NCBI RefSeq assembly: GCF_009765705.1
Contig: NZ_LMUX01000016.1
Coordinates: forward strand, 680,837 to 744,836
Reading direction: 5' to 3'
DNA length: 64,000 nucleotides
Origin: Burkholderia sp. L27(2015)
Lineage (GTDB): Bacteria; Pseudomonadota; Gammaproteobacteria; Burkholderiales; Burkholderiaceae
The position numbers were made by a program, and so were the translations under genes. Each line of letters opens with the position of its first letter. Position 1 is the first letter of the stretch. The notes under the pieces are model-generated. The model worked only from the letters and a program-made list of their open reading frames with translations, made no database searches and was not told where the DNA came from. Shown one piece after another: positions 8,971 through 18,205 of this stretch.

Positions 8971-9226
8971 GGTTTTTCTGAGAGAGTGAGCTTTTTTATT
9001 GAGGCTTTATTGGAGGTGTTATAGGTTAAGCTCCGCCATCATAACCAAAACGTTTCATCAAAATGAAATACGGAATCGTCATCACGATATAACGGTTCAC
9101 CGCTTGCAGGTGCGAGGTCATCTCAAGCTCGTCCCGGGCATCATCCCAAACATCGTCGCAAGCATCATCCCAAGCAGGGTCTAAACGCGCTCACCGCCCC
9201 GCGCTCACCCCCCTCGCCGCAATGAT

Positions 9227-10264
9227 CTAGCGTGCGGGCATGTCGGCAAGCGCCCGCGCGCATTCGCCCACCAGTGCCGGCCCGCGATAAATCAAGCCCG
9301 TATAAAGCTGGACCAGCGATGCGCCTGCCGCTATTTTGGCTTGCGCGTCCGCACCCGAGAAAATGCCGCCCACACCGATAATCGGCACGCTATTGCCCAA
9401 TTCTGCGTGCAATTTACGGATCACGGCGTTGGAAGCATCGAACACCGGCTGACCGGACAGGCCGCCCGCTTCGTCGGCATGGGCCAGCCCCACCACCGCG
9501 GTGCGCGACAAGGTCGTATTGGTGGCGATCACGCCATCGATGCCGTGGCGCAGTACGGTGCCGGCGATCGACTTGATCTGTTCGTCGTCGAGGTCGGGCG
9601 CGATCTTCAACACGAGCGGCACCAGCTTGCCATGCAGATCGGCCAAATGCTGCTGCTTTTCCTTGAGCGCGCCCAGCAGCGAGTCGAGTTCGTCCGCGGC
9701 TTGCAACTGACGCAGGTTCTTCGTGTTGGGCGAGGAAATATTGATCGTGACGTAGCTGGCAAACGGATAGACCCGTTCCAGGCAATATCGGTAATCATCC
9801 GCTGCGCGCTCGATCGGCGTATCGGCATTCTTGCCGATATTCAGCCCGAGGACGCCCTTGTAGCGCGCCGCTTCGACGTTCGCGACAAACTGGTCGACGC
9901 CCAGGTTGTTGAACCCGAGCCGGTTGATCAGTGCACCCGCTTGCGGCAGCCGGAACATGCGCGGACGCGGGTTGCCGGGCTGGGGCCGCGGCGTGACAGT
10001 GCCCACCTCGATGAAACCAAAACCGAGCGCAGCCAGCCCGTCGATGCAGGCGCCATCCTTGTCGAGTCCGGCCGAGAGGCCCACGGCGTTGCGAAAATTC
10101 AGGCCCATTACCGTGCGCGGCGCATTGACGGCCGCGGGTGCGAGCAAGCTGGCCAAGCCGGCACGGCCCAACTGGCGCAAGCCGGCGAGGGTGTAGTGAT
10201 GTGCGTCTTCGGCGTCCATCCGAAACAAACGTGCCCGCGCAAGCGGGTAAAGTGAACTCAGCAC
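9227..10264 (-). CDS. pyrD: Dihydroorotate dehydrogenase (quinone), class 2
   Basis: Fourth step of pyrimidine synthesis: oxidation of dihydroorotate to orotate with FMN and ubiquinone at the inner membrane. The 345-residue protein has the class-2 N-terminal helical extension ([19 protein letters not shown]), then [20 protein letters not shown]. The catalytic-loop region is [15 protein letters not shown] and FMN-binding segments are GVIATNTT and [14 protein letters not shown]. It is the last gene of a long minus-strand run, after bpt. Confidence 0.97.
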   Translation of the reverse strand: MLSSLYPLARARLFRMDAEDAHHYTLAGLRQLGRAGLASLLAPAAVNAPRTVMGLNFRNAVGLSAGLDKDGACIDGLAALGFGFIEVGTVTPRPQPGNPRPRMFRLPQAGALINRLGFNNLGVDQFVANVEAARYKGVLGLNIGKNADTPIERAADDYRYCLERVYPFASYVTINISSPNTKNLRQLQAADELDSLLGALKEKQQHLADLHGKLVPLVLKIAPDLDDEQIKSIAGTVLRHGIDGVIATNTTLSRTAVVGLAHADEAGGLSGQPVFDASNAVIRKLHAELGNSVPIIGVGGIFSGADAQAKIAAGASLVQLYTGLIYRGPALVGECARALADMPAR

Positions 10265-10389
10265 AAGGGGCTCAAAAAGGTGGCAATCCGCTATTTTAAC
10301 GGGTGTGGGTCCGAACGGGCGCCCCCATTGTTATCCTTGTTGGCGACGTCGCCGCTTTATAGCTCGCTCATATCTCACTTATAGCGCGC

Positions 10390-11364
10390 CTATACCTCGC
10401 CTATACCGCTTGCATCGCTGGAGTCGCCTGCGCCACCTAGATCGCTGAACTCGTCGCCGCGCCGGCCGATATCGATGCGCGGCTGCGCGCTCGCCGCCGT
10501 CGGTTGATCGGGCGGCCTCGAGGCCGCACCGGTTGGCCAGAGCATCGCGGTCTCATCGAGCGTGCCATGCTCGCCGGGTCGTTCGCCAGTGCCGGCAGGG
10601 ATATCGTCACCCGGGGCCAGCGGCGTCCAGCGCCCATCGATCAACCCTTCCAGCGGCCGGAAATTGGCCTTGTAGGCCATCTTGCGGCTTTCCTGGATCC
10701 AATACCCCAGGTACACATAGGGCAGCTTCAGCGTGCGCGCCTGCTCGATCTGCCAGACGATATTGAACGTACCGTAACTGGTGCCGGGAATATCGGGTTC
10801 GAAAAAGGTATAGACCGACGAAATGCCGTCGCCCAGGATGTCGATCATGCTGACCATGCGCAGCTGGCCTTGGCTGCCATGGTGGCGCGCGGGTTCACGA
10901 AATTCGACGAGCCGCGAGTTGATTCGGCTTTGCAGCAGGAATTGCTCGTACTGGTCGCGGCTGTCGCGGTCCATGCCGCCACCGGCATGGCGTGCCGATT
11001 GATAGCGCATATAGAGCGCGTAATGTTGCTCGTCGTAATAGAGCGGCGAGACCGACGCGATCAGCTCGTCGAGCCGGTGGGCGACCTTGCGCTGCGTGCG
11101 ATTCGGTTGATAGTGTTCGACCGCAATACGCACGGGGATGCACGCCCGGCATCCATCGCAGTATGGTCGATAGGTAAATACGCCCGAGCGCCGGAAGCCG
11201 GCACGCACCAATTCGGTATAGATATCGGAATTGATCAGGTGGCTGGGCGTGGCCACTTGCGAGCGAGCGACGCGGCCATCCAGATAGCTGCAGGGATAGG
11301 GCGCGGTTGCGTAAAATTGCAACGCGGAAAGCGGTGAGAGTGGCAGCTCGTTGGGGTGGGTCAC
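10390..11364 (-). CDS. bpt: Aspartate/glutamate leucyltransferase (arginyl-tRNA-transferase family)
   Basis: This enzyme transfers Leu from leucyl-tRNA to proteins with N-terminal Asp or Glu, making them N-degron substrates for ClpS-ClpAP. The 324-residue protein has the N-terminal [10 protein letters not shown] and the [12 protein letters not shown] cysteine cluster of the ATE family, then a GNAT-like core with [22 protein letters not shown]. Bpt proteins I know are about 240-280 residues. Here a Pro/Gly/Ala-rich tail of some 50 residues follows the core. The neighbour aat encodes the other bacterial N-degron transferase, so the pair forms a functional module. Confidence 0.93.
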   Translation of the reverse strand: MTHPNELPLSPLSALQFYATAPYPCSYLDGRVARSQVATPSHLINSDIYTELVRAGFRRSGVFTYRPYCDGCRACIPVRIAVEHYQPNRTQRKVAHRLDELIASVSPLYYDEQHYALYMRYQSARHAGGGMDRDSRDQYEQFLLQSRINSRLVEFREPARHHGSQGQLRMVSMIDILGDGISSVYTFFEPDIPGTSYGTFNIVWQIEQARTLKLPYVYLGYWIQESRKMAYKANFRPLEGLIDGRWTPLAPGDDIPAGTGERPGEHGTLDETAMLWPTGAASRPPDQPTAASAQPRIDIGRRGDEFSDLGGAGDSSDASGIGEV

Positions 11365-11415
11365 ACTGTAGCCCTCTGCACGTTGAACCCGGTGTTCCGG
11401 TGTCGGCTGGCCTCG

Positions 11416-12144
11416 CTAATCGAGTGTTGCGAGCAACGCCGATTTATCGAAGCGCCAAGCGACCGGTGCCTGTGCAACCGCGCTGCGCAACGCCGCGAGA
11501 AAATGCCCGCGGGGAATTTCGCAACCACCCAGCGACGCCAGATGCGCGGTGTTTTGCTGGCAGTCTATCATTTCCACGCCATGCCGTCGCGCGTGGCCGA
11601 CCAGTGCGGCGAGGGCAATTTTCGACGCATCGGTGCGCAGCGCGAACATCGATTCACCGAACATCATCGCGCCAATTCCGACCCCGTAAAGTCCGCCGAC
11701 TCGCTCGCCCCGGTGCCACGTTTCGACACTGTGCGCGTAGCCCGCCGCATGCAGTGCGCTATACCCGGCGATCACATCGGCGGTGATCCAGGTGCCCGTT
11801 TGTGTGTTGCGGGAAACGTTCGCACACGCACGCATCACGTCGGCGAAACCGGCGTCGACGCGAATTTCCCAGTCGGGGTCGCGCAGCACGCGCCGCAGTG
11901 TTTTGCGTAGAGAAACGGAAATTTTGAACGTGTCGGGCCGCAGCACCATGCGTGGGTCGGGGCTCCACCACAGCACTGGCTGGCCGTCCGAATACCATGG
12001 GAAAATGCCGTTGCGATAGGCGTTCAATAAACGCGGCAGCGCTAGGTCGGCGCTCGCGGCAAGCAGTCCATTGGCGCCGCTGTTGACGCCCAGCGCGCGT
12101 TCTACCGGTGGAAACGGCGCGTCGCGATCCAGCCAGGTGATCAT
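11416..12144 (-). CDS. aat: Leucyl/phenylalanyl-tRNA--protein transferase
   Basis: It adds Leu or Phe from aminoacyl-tRNA to proteins with N-terminal Arg or Lys, creating N-degrons read by ClpS. The 242-residue length is normal. Signature segments are [64 protein letters not shown] and [16 protein letters not shown], all in family order. It lies 51 bases upstream of bpt on the same strand, and 129 bases downstream of the NUDIX gene. Confidence 0.97.
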   Translation of the reverse strand: MITWLDRDAPFPPVERALGVNSGANGLLAASADLALPRLLNAYRNGIFPWYSDGQPVLWWSPDPRMVLRPDTFKISVSLRKTLRRVLRDPDWEIRVDAGFADVMRACANVSRNTQTGTWITADVIAGYSALHAAGYAHSVETWHRGERVGGLYGVGIGAMMFGESMFALRTDASKIALAALVGHARRHGVEMIDCQQNTAHLASLGGCEIPRGHFLAALRSAVAQAPVAWRFDKSALLATLD

Positions 12145-12273
12145 GGCGCGAGGCCCGCCGTGGCCGCGGGCTTGGCCCTGGCCTTATCCTGAGCCTGCAT
12201 CTTCGGCTGCACTCGAGTGGGCACTTTAGCGGGCAATTTAGCCGGCACCGCAGTCTGCAGCGCAGTTTGCACC

Positions 12274-12834
12274 TTAATGTGCACCCTGGCCCGCCGCACG
12301 CAAGGGCCGCATGACGTCGCCAGTGTGCATGCCGTAATGGCCTTTCTCGCGATCGGCAAAATAAAAGCGCAGCGTTTGCGCCGTGGTGGCGAAGGCCAAT
12401 TCGTCCCAAGGAATCTCGGCTTCGGTGAACATGCGGACCTCCAGGCTTTCTTCGCCCGCAGCGAAGTCCAGGTCGAGCAGCCGGGCTCGATAAAACAGAT
12501 GCACTTGATTGACGTGAGGGACGTTGAGCAGCGAGAACAAGGCTTGCAACTCGATGCGCGCGCCGGCTTCTTCCAGGGTTTCGCGCATCGCGCCTTGCGC
12601 GGTTGTTTCGCCCAGCTCCATGAAGCCTGCCGGCAGCGTCCAGAAACCGTGCCGCGGCTCGATCGCGCGGCGGCAGAGCAGAACCTGATCCTGCCACACC
12701 GGAATCGTGCCCACGACGTTACGCGGGTTTTCGTAGTGAATCGTGCCGCATGCGTTGCAGACGAACCGTTCCCGGCTGTCTCCCGGAGGGATCTGCAGAC
12801 TAACCGGATGGGCGCAAACGGAACAATATTTCAT
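12274..12834 (-). CDS. NUDIX hydrolase with N-terminal zinc ribbon
   Basis: A pyrophosphohydrolase of 186 residues. An N-terminal zinc ribbon is formed by CSVC (residues 4-7) and CNAC, as in NudC-like proteins, followed by a NUDIX domain. The full NUDIX box G-x5-E-x7-R-E-x2-E-E-x-G is present (GFMELGETTAQGAMRETLEEAG). Substrate unknown: ADP-ribose, NADH or an ADP-sugar type molecule is possible. The ATG at 12834 was chosen because it starts exactly at the zinc ribbon; the frame is open further upstream only as a shadow of the methyltransferase gene. It lies 95 bases after the last gene of the polyketide operon and could be read from the same transcript. Confidence 0.88.
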   Translation of the reverse strand: MKYCSVCAHPVSLQIPPGDSRERFVCNACGTIHYENPRNVVGTIPVWQDQVLLCRRAIEPRHGFWTLPAGFMELGETTAQGAMRETLEEAGARIELQALFSLLNVPHVNQVHLFYRARLLDLDFAAGEESLEVRMFTEAEIPWDELAFATTAQTLRFYFADREKGHYGMHTGDVMRPLRAAGQGAH

Positions 12835-12929
12835 CGGGCAGAGGAACCAAAGACAGGGGACCGGAAACGGCTGACGGCTGGAATCGATCGCAGAAGTGTA
12901 ACATCGCCGGTGCTCTCCAACCCAGTGCT

Positions 12930-13784
12930 TCAACGCGCTGGTGCCTTGTGCAATACCAGCAGGCAATAACGCATCGAACCCGTTCGGTACGCGACCAGCA
13001 ACCTGAACAAGGTCACGATAAACACCCGATTCGAGGCGCGGCGATCGAACAGATAACGCAGATAGGCCGCGTCGGTGCAGACTTTGCCGGCCAGGCGCCG
13101 CAGACAGATGGCCCAGGTCTTGCGCACTTGTACACTCAAATCCGTCACGCTCGCCACAGTGAAGCCGCTGTGTTGCGCGAACCGGCGATAGTCTTGCTCG
13201 TCGCCCATGCTGGGCAGGCGGCCCTCGCGGCAGATCGGTTCGAGCAGATGACGCACTTCCCACGGCTGCGGCTGGTCGCAGGCGAGCCATGCGTATATCG
13301 CCAGCATGCCCCCCGGTTTGAGCACTCGATAGGCCTGGTCGAAAAACGCCTGCTTGTCGAGCATATGCTCCGAGCTTTCGATCGCGTAGGCACGCTCGAA
13401 GCTCGCGTGCGCAAACGGGTTGCTCAACCAATCGTGGCATTGGATCGTCACACTGCCGTGCGCCACGGTGTGCCGCGCCGCATGGCTGGCTTGTGCTTGG
13501 GATACCGTCAAGCCGTCGACGTCGACTTGATGCAGTTCGGCCAAGCGTCGTGCCGTTGCGCCGTAGCCGCAACCGATATCGCAAACGCGCATCCCGGGCG
13601 TCAACTGCAGGCGCGCGCAGAGTAGATCGACCAGTGCGTTAGCCGCTTCGCTGGGCGTCTCGTTGCCACTTTCCCAGTAACCGTGATGAACGTGTTCGCC
13701 CCAGATCTCGCGATAGAACGGATCGAGCTCGTCGTAATGCCGTGCCACGGCTGCGGTCGTTTGAGCTTGCTTGGGGAGGATCAT
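12930..13784 (-). CDS. SAM-dependent methyltransferase (sterol/tocopherol-MT-like) of the polyketide operon
   Basis: A class I methyltransferase of 284 residues. The SAM-binding motif MRVCDIGCGYGATARRLAE and the helix-strand pattern after it resemble small-molecule C- or O-methyltransferases of the gamma-tocopherol/cyclopropane-synthase-like group. Post-motif IESSEHMLDKQAFFDQAYRVLKPGG is typical. The opening ARHYDELDPFYREIWGEHVHHGYW resembles the lid of that group. It is the last of six closely spaced genes (ACP, KS, type III PKS, MT, flavoprotein, this), starting 24 bases after the flavoprotein stop. It probably methylates the polyketide or an intermediate; the substrate is inferred from context only. 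Confidence 0.85.
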   Translation of the reverse strand: MILPKQAQTTAAVARHYDELDPFYREIWGEHVHHGYWESGNETPSEAANALVDLLCARLQLTPGMRVCDIGCGYGATARRLAELHQVDVDGLTVSQAQASHAARHTVAHGSVTIQCHDWLSNPFAHASFERAYAIESSEHMLDKQAFFDQAYRVLKPGGMLAIYAWLACDQPQPWEVRHLLEPICREGRLPSMGDEQDYRRFAQHSGFTVASVTDLSVQVRKTWAICLRRLAGKVCTDAAYLRYLFDRRASNRVFIVTLFRLLVAYRTGSMRYCLLVLHKAPAR

Positions 13785-13808
13785 CGTAGTGGGTTCGTAG
13801 TGGGCCTT

Positions 13809-15113
13809 TCAAGGCGCTGAGCTTTGAAGTGCAGAGCTTCGCAGCAGCGCACGCGGCGACACGCGGGTGAGCGAGGCGGCCAGTTGTAGGCTAGCGGGCC
13901 AGTGCTGGGCCAGGCGCATCAACAACCGTTGCCCGGTGGGGCGGCGCGCGAGCCGATAGAGCGCCATCGCACGGCCGATCTGGCCGCCGAGGTCGCGCTC
14001 GATGCGCTGGTGATAGGCCAAGGGGCCGCGGTGTTCGAGATAGGCCTGCGTGGCCAGTGCCGCGCTATGCAGCGCGATCGACATACCGTCGCCCGAAAAC
14101 GAATGAATCACGCCAGCCTGATCGCCCAATCGATAGAGTTCGGCTGGCGCGTCCACGCGCGGCCGGTGTACGTAGCCGTAAGGCACCCGATAGATCGACA
14201 GCGCTTTGTCGAGCAACGCACGCGCACCGTCCAGGCGCGCTCGCAAGTGCGGGCTCACGGCCAGCAACGCCGCAAGCAGGCCGTCCCACTGGGCGCCATG
14301 CGCTTGCAGCCAATCGCGTTCGGCGAGCAGGCACAGGTTGGCGCGCCCGTTCTCGACCAGTTGCAAGCCCGCATACCCATGTTCGAACATGACGACTTCG
14401 ACGTGGTGCTGCAAGGCACGCGTTTGCTCGGGCGATAGCGCGAAGTAGGTCTTGAAGCCGACCAAATCCTCGGGCGGCGAACGCAGTTCGCGTTTGAGTG
14501 TGCGCACGTCGTGCTTGCCGGTGGCGAGAAACAGCGTGGGCGCATATTCGGTGGCGTGACCAGCGAGCTCGATTCGCCAGCACCGCGTGTCGCAGCGAGC
14601 AGGGCGTGTCGTGCCGGGTGCGTCTTGGCCTTCGAGTTCGCTCGTGCTGACGCGCGTCGCCGAAATAATCTGTTGCCCGCGCCGGACTTGCGCACCGCAT
14701 TGCTCGGCGCGTCTGAGCAGCGCGGCGTCGAGCACGCGGCGTGACAGCCCCAAGCCTCTAAACGGAAGCGTGACTGCGACACTGCGTCCCGCCCGCACTA
14801 ACCGCAGGTGCGTGATCGGATGGGCACCGAGCGCGAGTGGATCGAGCCCAAGCCGGCCCAGATAGTGCTGCGCTTCGGCGCTTAAAAATTCCCCGCAAAT
14901 TTTGTCACCGGTTTCACTCTCACGTTCGAGCAGCAGCACCGATTTACCGTTTTGAGCCAGCCAGCAGGCCGCCGCCGCGCCTGCCAGACCGCCACCTGCG
15001 ATCAAGACGCGCGCCTGCGTGGGGGGCGAATTCGGGTTCGAAGCGTCGTTCGAAACCGGATTCAAAGCATGGTCCAAAGCATGATCCGAAGCGCAGCCTG
15101 ACGCGCGTTTCAT
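13809..15113 (-). CDS. FAD-dependent oxidoreductase (geranylgeranyl-reductase/monooxygenase-like)
   Basis: A flavoprotein of 434 residues with a Rossmann dinucleotide fold (VLIAGGGLAGAAAACWLAQNGKSVLLLERE), a GR2-family C-terminal FAD motif (YRLGDQAGVIHSFSGDGMSIAL), and the substrate-domain organisation of aromatic hydroxylase/geranylgeranyl-reductase proteins. The ATG at 15113 overlaps the preceding stop codon as ATGA, which fixes the start. The first 35 residues are a low-complexity linker with repeated HAL and ASN. By analogy with the SrsC flavoprotein of Streptomyces phenolic-lipid operons it may hydroxylate or oxidise the type III PKS product. That is inference. Confidence 0.85.
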   Translation of the reverse strand: MKRASGCASDHALDHALNPVSNDASNPNSPPTQARVLIAGGGLAGAAAACWLAQNGKSVLLLERESETGDKICGEFLSAEAQHYLGRLGLDPLALGAHPITHLRLVRAGRSVAVTLPFRGLGLSRRVLDAALLRRAEQCGAQVRRGQQIISATRVSTSELEGQDAPGTTRPARCDTRCWRIELAGHATEYAPTLFLATGKHDVRTLKRELRSPPEDLVGFKTYFALSPEQTRALQHHVEVVMFEHGYAGLQLVENGRANLCLLAERDWLQAHGAQWDGLLAALLAVSPHLRARLDGARALLDKALSIYRVPYGYVHRPRVDAPAELYRLGDQAGVIHSFSGDGMSIALHSAALATQAYLEHRGPLAYHQRIERDLGGQIGRAMALYRLARRPTGQRLLMRLAQHWPASLQLAASLTRVSPRALLRSSALQSSAP

Positions 15114-15811
15114 TTCAGACGTCCCACGCACAGCCGGAACGGGACATGCCAGCGGATTTCGGCCTGCACGCCCGCGCGGGCCAACAGCGCTTGCCATTCG
15201 TCATGCCTGAAGCTGCGTGCGATCGAAACGGTGCCGTCATAGCGCACAATGCGGTGCCAACCGGCAAGCGTCGCCAGGATCCGAAACCCATAGTACGGCA
15301 CCGCGTGCCGGTGCAAATCGGCGATATACCAGCCGCGCTGAGCATAACGCTCCAGCCACTGCAGAAACGTCAGCACCTGAGCATCGCTCAAGTGATGAGT
15401 AAATTGCGAACTCACGATAAAGTCGGGTCGCGGCTCAGGCACGTCGGCGAACACGTCGCCGGTGCGATAGGTAATCGGCATCTGCTGCGGGGTGACCGCG
15501 CGCGCAGCCAGCGCACTCGCCGGATTCATGTCCAGCCCCTGCAATACCACGCGCCGGCCGCGGTGGTGCGCCCAAAGGTAGATCGTGCGCAGCAAGTCGC
15601 CATGGCCGCACGCAACGTCGAGGATAGTCACCGGCGTGTCCAGCGGCAGGCCCTTGACCGCTCGATCCAGCCATTTGAGCGTGGGTCGGTGCGTCAATGT
15701 CAGCCGGTTGACCTTCTCGAGATCGGCGAGGCAGCGCTCGTAGTCGGCGCGGCTGACCCCGGGGCCATCCATCAGCTCATCGCGTGTGCTGCGTTCGGAT
15801 AGATCGGTCAT
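15110..15811 (-). CDS. SAM-dependent methyltransferase of the polyketide operon
   Basis: A second, distinct class I methyltransferase, 233 residues, with SAM motif VTILDVACGHGDLLRT (about 61-76), acidic end of strand 2 in VVLQGLDMNPAS, and motif DFIVSSQFTHHLSD. Such proteins are commonly found beside type III PKS genes in Proteobacteria. It starts one base after the type III PKS stop and overlaps the flavoprotein start by 4 bases (ATGA), so translation of the three is very likely coupled. Probable role: O- or C-methylation of the resorcinol/pyrone ring, as proposed for SrsB-like enzymes. Confidence 0.85.
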   Translation of the reverse strand: MTDLSERSTRDELMDGPGVSRADYERCLADLEKVNRLTLTHRPTLKWLDRAVKGLPLDTPVTILDVACGHGDLLRTIYLWAHHRGRRVVLQGLDMNPASALAARAVTPQQMPITYRTGDVFADVPEPRPDFIVSSQFTHHLSDAQVLTFLQWLERYAQRGWYIADLHRHAVPYYGFRILATLAGWHRIVRYDGTVSIARSFRHDEWQALLARAGVQAEIRWHVPFRLCVGRLK

Positions 15812-15812
15812 C

Positions 15813-16979
15813 TCAAGCCGCCATGCGAAAGCGCATGGTCTCAGCGACCATGCCGGGCCCGAACGCCATCGCTATGCCGCGTTTGCCCGCCGTGGCTTGC
15901 GTGGCGGCTGCGGTTCCGGGGGGTAGGGTGTCTCCAGCACGCGCTATCTTGCTCGGGCTCCACGCATCACGCAACATGCGCTGCAGCACGAACATCACCG
16001 TGGCGGATGACATATTGCCGTAATCGTGCAGCACCTCGCGCGAAGTTCGCAGGGCACCGGGCGGCAGCGCCAGCCCGAGTTCGACCGCATCGAGCACGGT
16101 GCGCCCTCCTGCATGGACCGCCCATAAATCAAACTCGGCGGCTTGCGCGCCGCGCAGCAAACCGCCCGGGTCGTCATTGCGTTGCTCGCTGCGCAGCGCC
16201 TGGGCGATGCGCCCCGGCACGCGCCCCGACAAATACATCCGAAAGCCTTGGTCGCCAATTTGCCAGGTGATCAGATCGGCGCTATCCGGTATCACCTGGG
16301 CTCGGAAGTCGTCCAACGCAATGCCGGATGCGTCGGCCGTGACCAGGGCGGCCGAGGCGCCGTCGCCGAACAACAGGAACGAGAGCACCTGCTCCAGGTC
16401 CGATGTTTCCTGCAGATGCAGCGTGCACAACTCCAGGTTGACGACGAGTACGCGCGCCGCAGGGTCCGAGCGCACTGCGTGATGTGCTGCGCGCAGCGCG
16501 GGCAGTGCAGCCGAACATCCCATGAAGCCGATCAACGTGCGTTCGACATCGGCCCGCAAACCGAGCCGTTGCGCGAGCTGCAAGTCCAGCCCGGGCGCGG
16601 AGAAACCGGTGCACGACGCCACGACCAGATGGGTCACGCGCGCAAGGTCGGCGCCCAATTCCAGCGCCGCGACCGCACGTTGCGCAAGCGGCAGCGCCTG
16701 GCTTTCGTACAGCGCCATGCGTGTCGCGGTGCCGGGGAAATCGCCACGTCGATAAAAGCCGGTCGAGTCGATTTCGCCAGCCTCCAGATTGCCCGCCCGC
16801 AAACACGAATAGCGATGTGTAATGCCGGCCCGCTCGGCCATGCGGTCGAACACCGTGCGGGTTTTCTCGTCGGCGAGCAACGTGCGTGCGAGCGCAATAA
16901 ACGGTAGATGAATATCGTGATCGGGCACGGCGGTACCGATCCCGTTGATGTAGGCCAGACTCTTATGCGTCAAACTCAT
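15813..16979 (-). CDS. Type III polyketide synthase (chalcone-synthase fold)
   Basis: A 388-residue homodimer-type synthase that elongates an acyl starter with malonyl units and cyclises it to a resorcinol or alpha-pyrone. The catalytic triad is complete: Cys123 in VVASCTGFSAPG, His289 in WAVHAGGRTVLDAV, Asn322 in YGNMSSATVMFVL. FLLFGDGASAALV and the C-terminal GPGMVAETM loop are typical. The stop lies one base before the methyltransferase start, and its own ATG overlaps the KS stop by four bases. The presence of an upstream ACP and KS suggests that the starter may be delivered as acyl-ACP rather than acyl-CoA. The product is unknown. Confidence 0.95.
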   Translation of the reverse strand: MSLTHKSLAYINGIGTAVPDHDIHLPFIALARTLLADEKTRTVFDRMAERAGITHRYSCLRAGNLEAGEIDSTGFYRRGDFPGTATRMALYESQALPLAQRAVAALELGADLARVTHLVVASCTGFSAPGLDLQLAQRLGLRADVERTLIGFMGCSAALPALRAAHHAVRSDPAARVLVVNLELCTLHLQETSDLEQVLSFLLFGDGASAALVTADASGIALDDFRAQVIPDSADLITWQIGDQGFRMYLSGRVPGRIAQALRSEQRNDDPGGLLRGAQAAEFDLWAVHAGGRTVLDAVELGLALPPGALRTSREVLHDYGNMSSATVMFVLQRMLRDAWSPSKIARAGDTLPPGTAAATQATAGKRGIAMAFGPGMVAETMRFRMAA

Positions 16980-18205
16980 GCCACGCTCCGTAAAGCCAAT
17001 ACCGCATTCAGGCCGCCAAATGCAAACGAATTGGAAAGTGCGACCGCGATAGGCATGACTCGCGCCTGATTAGGCACACAGTCGATCGCGCATTCCGGGT
17101 CCGCTTCGCGAAAACCGATGGTGGGTGCAATCACGCCGTCGCGCAGCGAGAGTACCGTCGCGAGCGCTTCCAGCGCGCCGCCAGCATTCAGGCAATGGCC
17201 AAGCATCGACTTGGTCGATGAGACTGCCAGTCGTTGTGTATGGGCGTCGAACACCTGCATCAACGCCGCTGTTTCGGTGCGGTCGTTCAACCGTGTGCCG
17301 GTGCCATGCGCGTTGATATAGTCCACCTGCTCGGGCCTCAGGCCCGCGTCGGCGAGCGCTGCCTCGATGGCTTGAGCGGCGCCGGCCGCGTCGGGCGCCG
17401 TCATGTCGGCGGCGTCCGCGCTCATGCCGAAGCCGACCATTTCGCCGTGGATCGTCGCGCCGCGCTCTAGCGCATGCTGCCACTCCTCGAGCACAAAAAT
17501 CGCCGCGCCTTCGCCGATCACGAGTCCCGTGCGGTCTTTGGAAAATGGCCGGCACGCGTCGGGACTCAGCACCCGCAGTGCGTCCCAGCCTTTCATAAAT
17601 CCGACCGTGATCGAAGCGTCGCTGCCGCCCGACACGACCAGGTCGAGCATGCCGCTGCGTATCATCTGGAAGCTCAGACCCAGCGCGTGAGTCGAGGATG
17701 CACATGCCGAAGCCGTCGCGAAACAAGGGCCGCGCAAACCGAATTCGATCGACACGTGGCTCGCGGGCGCATTGGGCATGATGCGTGGCACCGTCAGCGG
17801 ATGCAGCCGGTTCGAGCCTTCGCCATACAGTGTCTGGTAGGCGCTATCGAAAGTCTCGATGCCGATGCCTGCGCCCAAGATCGCGCCGCAGCGCTGAGGG
17901 GCATAGCCCGCTACGGCAAGACCATCGGGAAGCGCCTCCCGCATGGCCTCGCGCGCGGCGACCAACGCGAGTTGCGACGTGCGATCCAGCATCGGTAAGC
18001 GCCGCGCATCGAAATGGGCGCTTGCATCGAAACCGATGACTTCGGCAGCATTCTTGGCGTTCAGCCGCGCCGACGTAATGTTGGCGATCGGGCGGATCCC
18101 ACATTCGCCGGCCTGCAGGGCGCGCCACAAGGTCGGTACGTCATGGCCGAGCGCCGCGATCGCACCCAGACCAGTGATGGCCACCCGCCGCGGATTGTTG
18201 TTCAA
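16976..18205 (-). CDS. Beta-ketoacyl-ACP synthase, FabF-like
   Basis: A condensing enzyme of 409 residues. Active-site Cys168 is in TASACASSTHAL, His300 in INAHGTGTRLND and His337 in TKSMLGHCLNAGG; NSFAFGGLNAVL closes the fold. All catalytic residues are intact, so this is not a chain-length-factor-type partner. It lies directly between a dedicated ACP gene and a type III PKS gene. Housekeeping fabF normally sits with fabG/acpP, which are absent here, so a specialised role is likely: making or extending the acyl starter for the type III enzyme. Its stop overlaps the PKS start by four bases. Confidence 0.92.
   Translation of the reverse strand: MNNNPRRVAITGLGAIAALGHDVPTLWRALQAGECGIRPIANITSARLNAKNAAEVIGFDASAHFDARRLPMLDRTSQLALVAAREAMREALPDGLAVAGYAPQRCGAILGAGIGIETFDSAYQTLYGEGSNRLHPLTVPRIMPNAPASHVSIEFGLRGPCFATASACASSTHALGLSFQMIRSGMLDLVVSGGSDASITVGFMKGWDALRVLSPDACRPFSKDRTGLVIGEGAAIFVLEEWQHALERGATIHGEMVGFGMSADAADMTAPDAAGAAQAIEAALADAGLRPEQVDYINAHGTGTRLNDRTETAALMQVFDAHTQRLAVSSTKSMLGHCLNAGGALEALATVLSLRDGVIAPTIGFREADPECAIDCVPNQARVMPIAVALSNSFAFGGLNAVLALRSVA

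Noticed and set aside
12141-12273. Short frame of repeated Lys/Val/Pro/Gln residues between the NUDIX and aat genes
   Set aside because: It comes from degenerate 12-base repeats, overlaps the aat start codon, and has no protein family resemblance.
12835-13584. Upstream extension of the NUDIX frame through the methyltransferase gene
   Set aside because: Residues before the zinc ribbon are Arg/Ala-biased and read the methyltransferase gene in the wrong frame. The start at 12834 suits the family.
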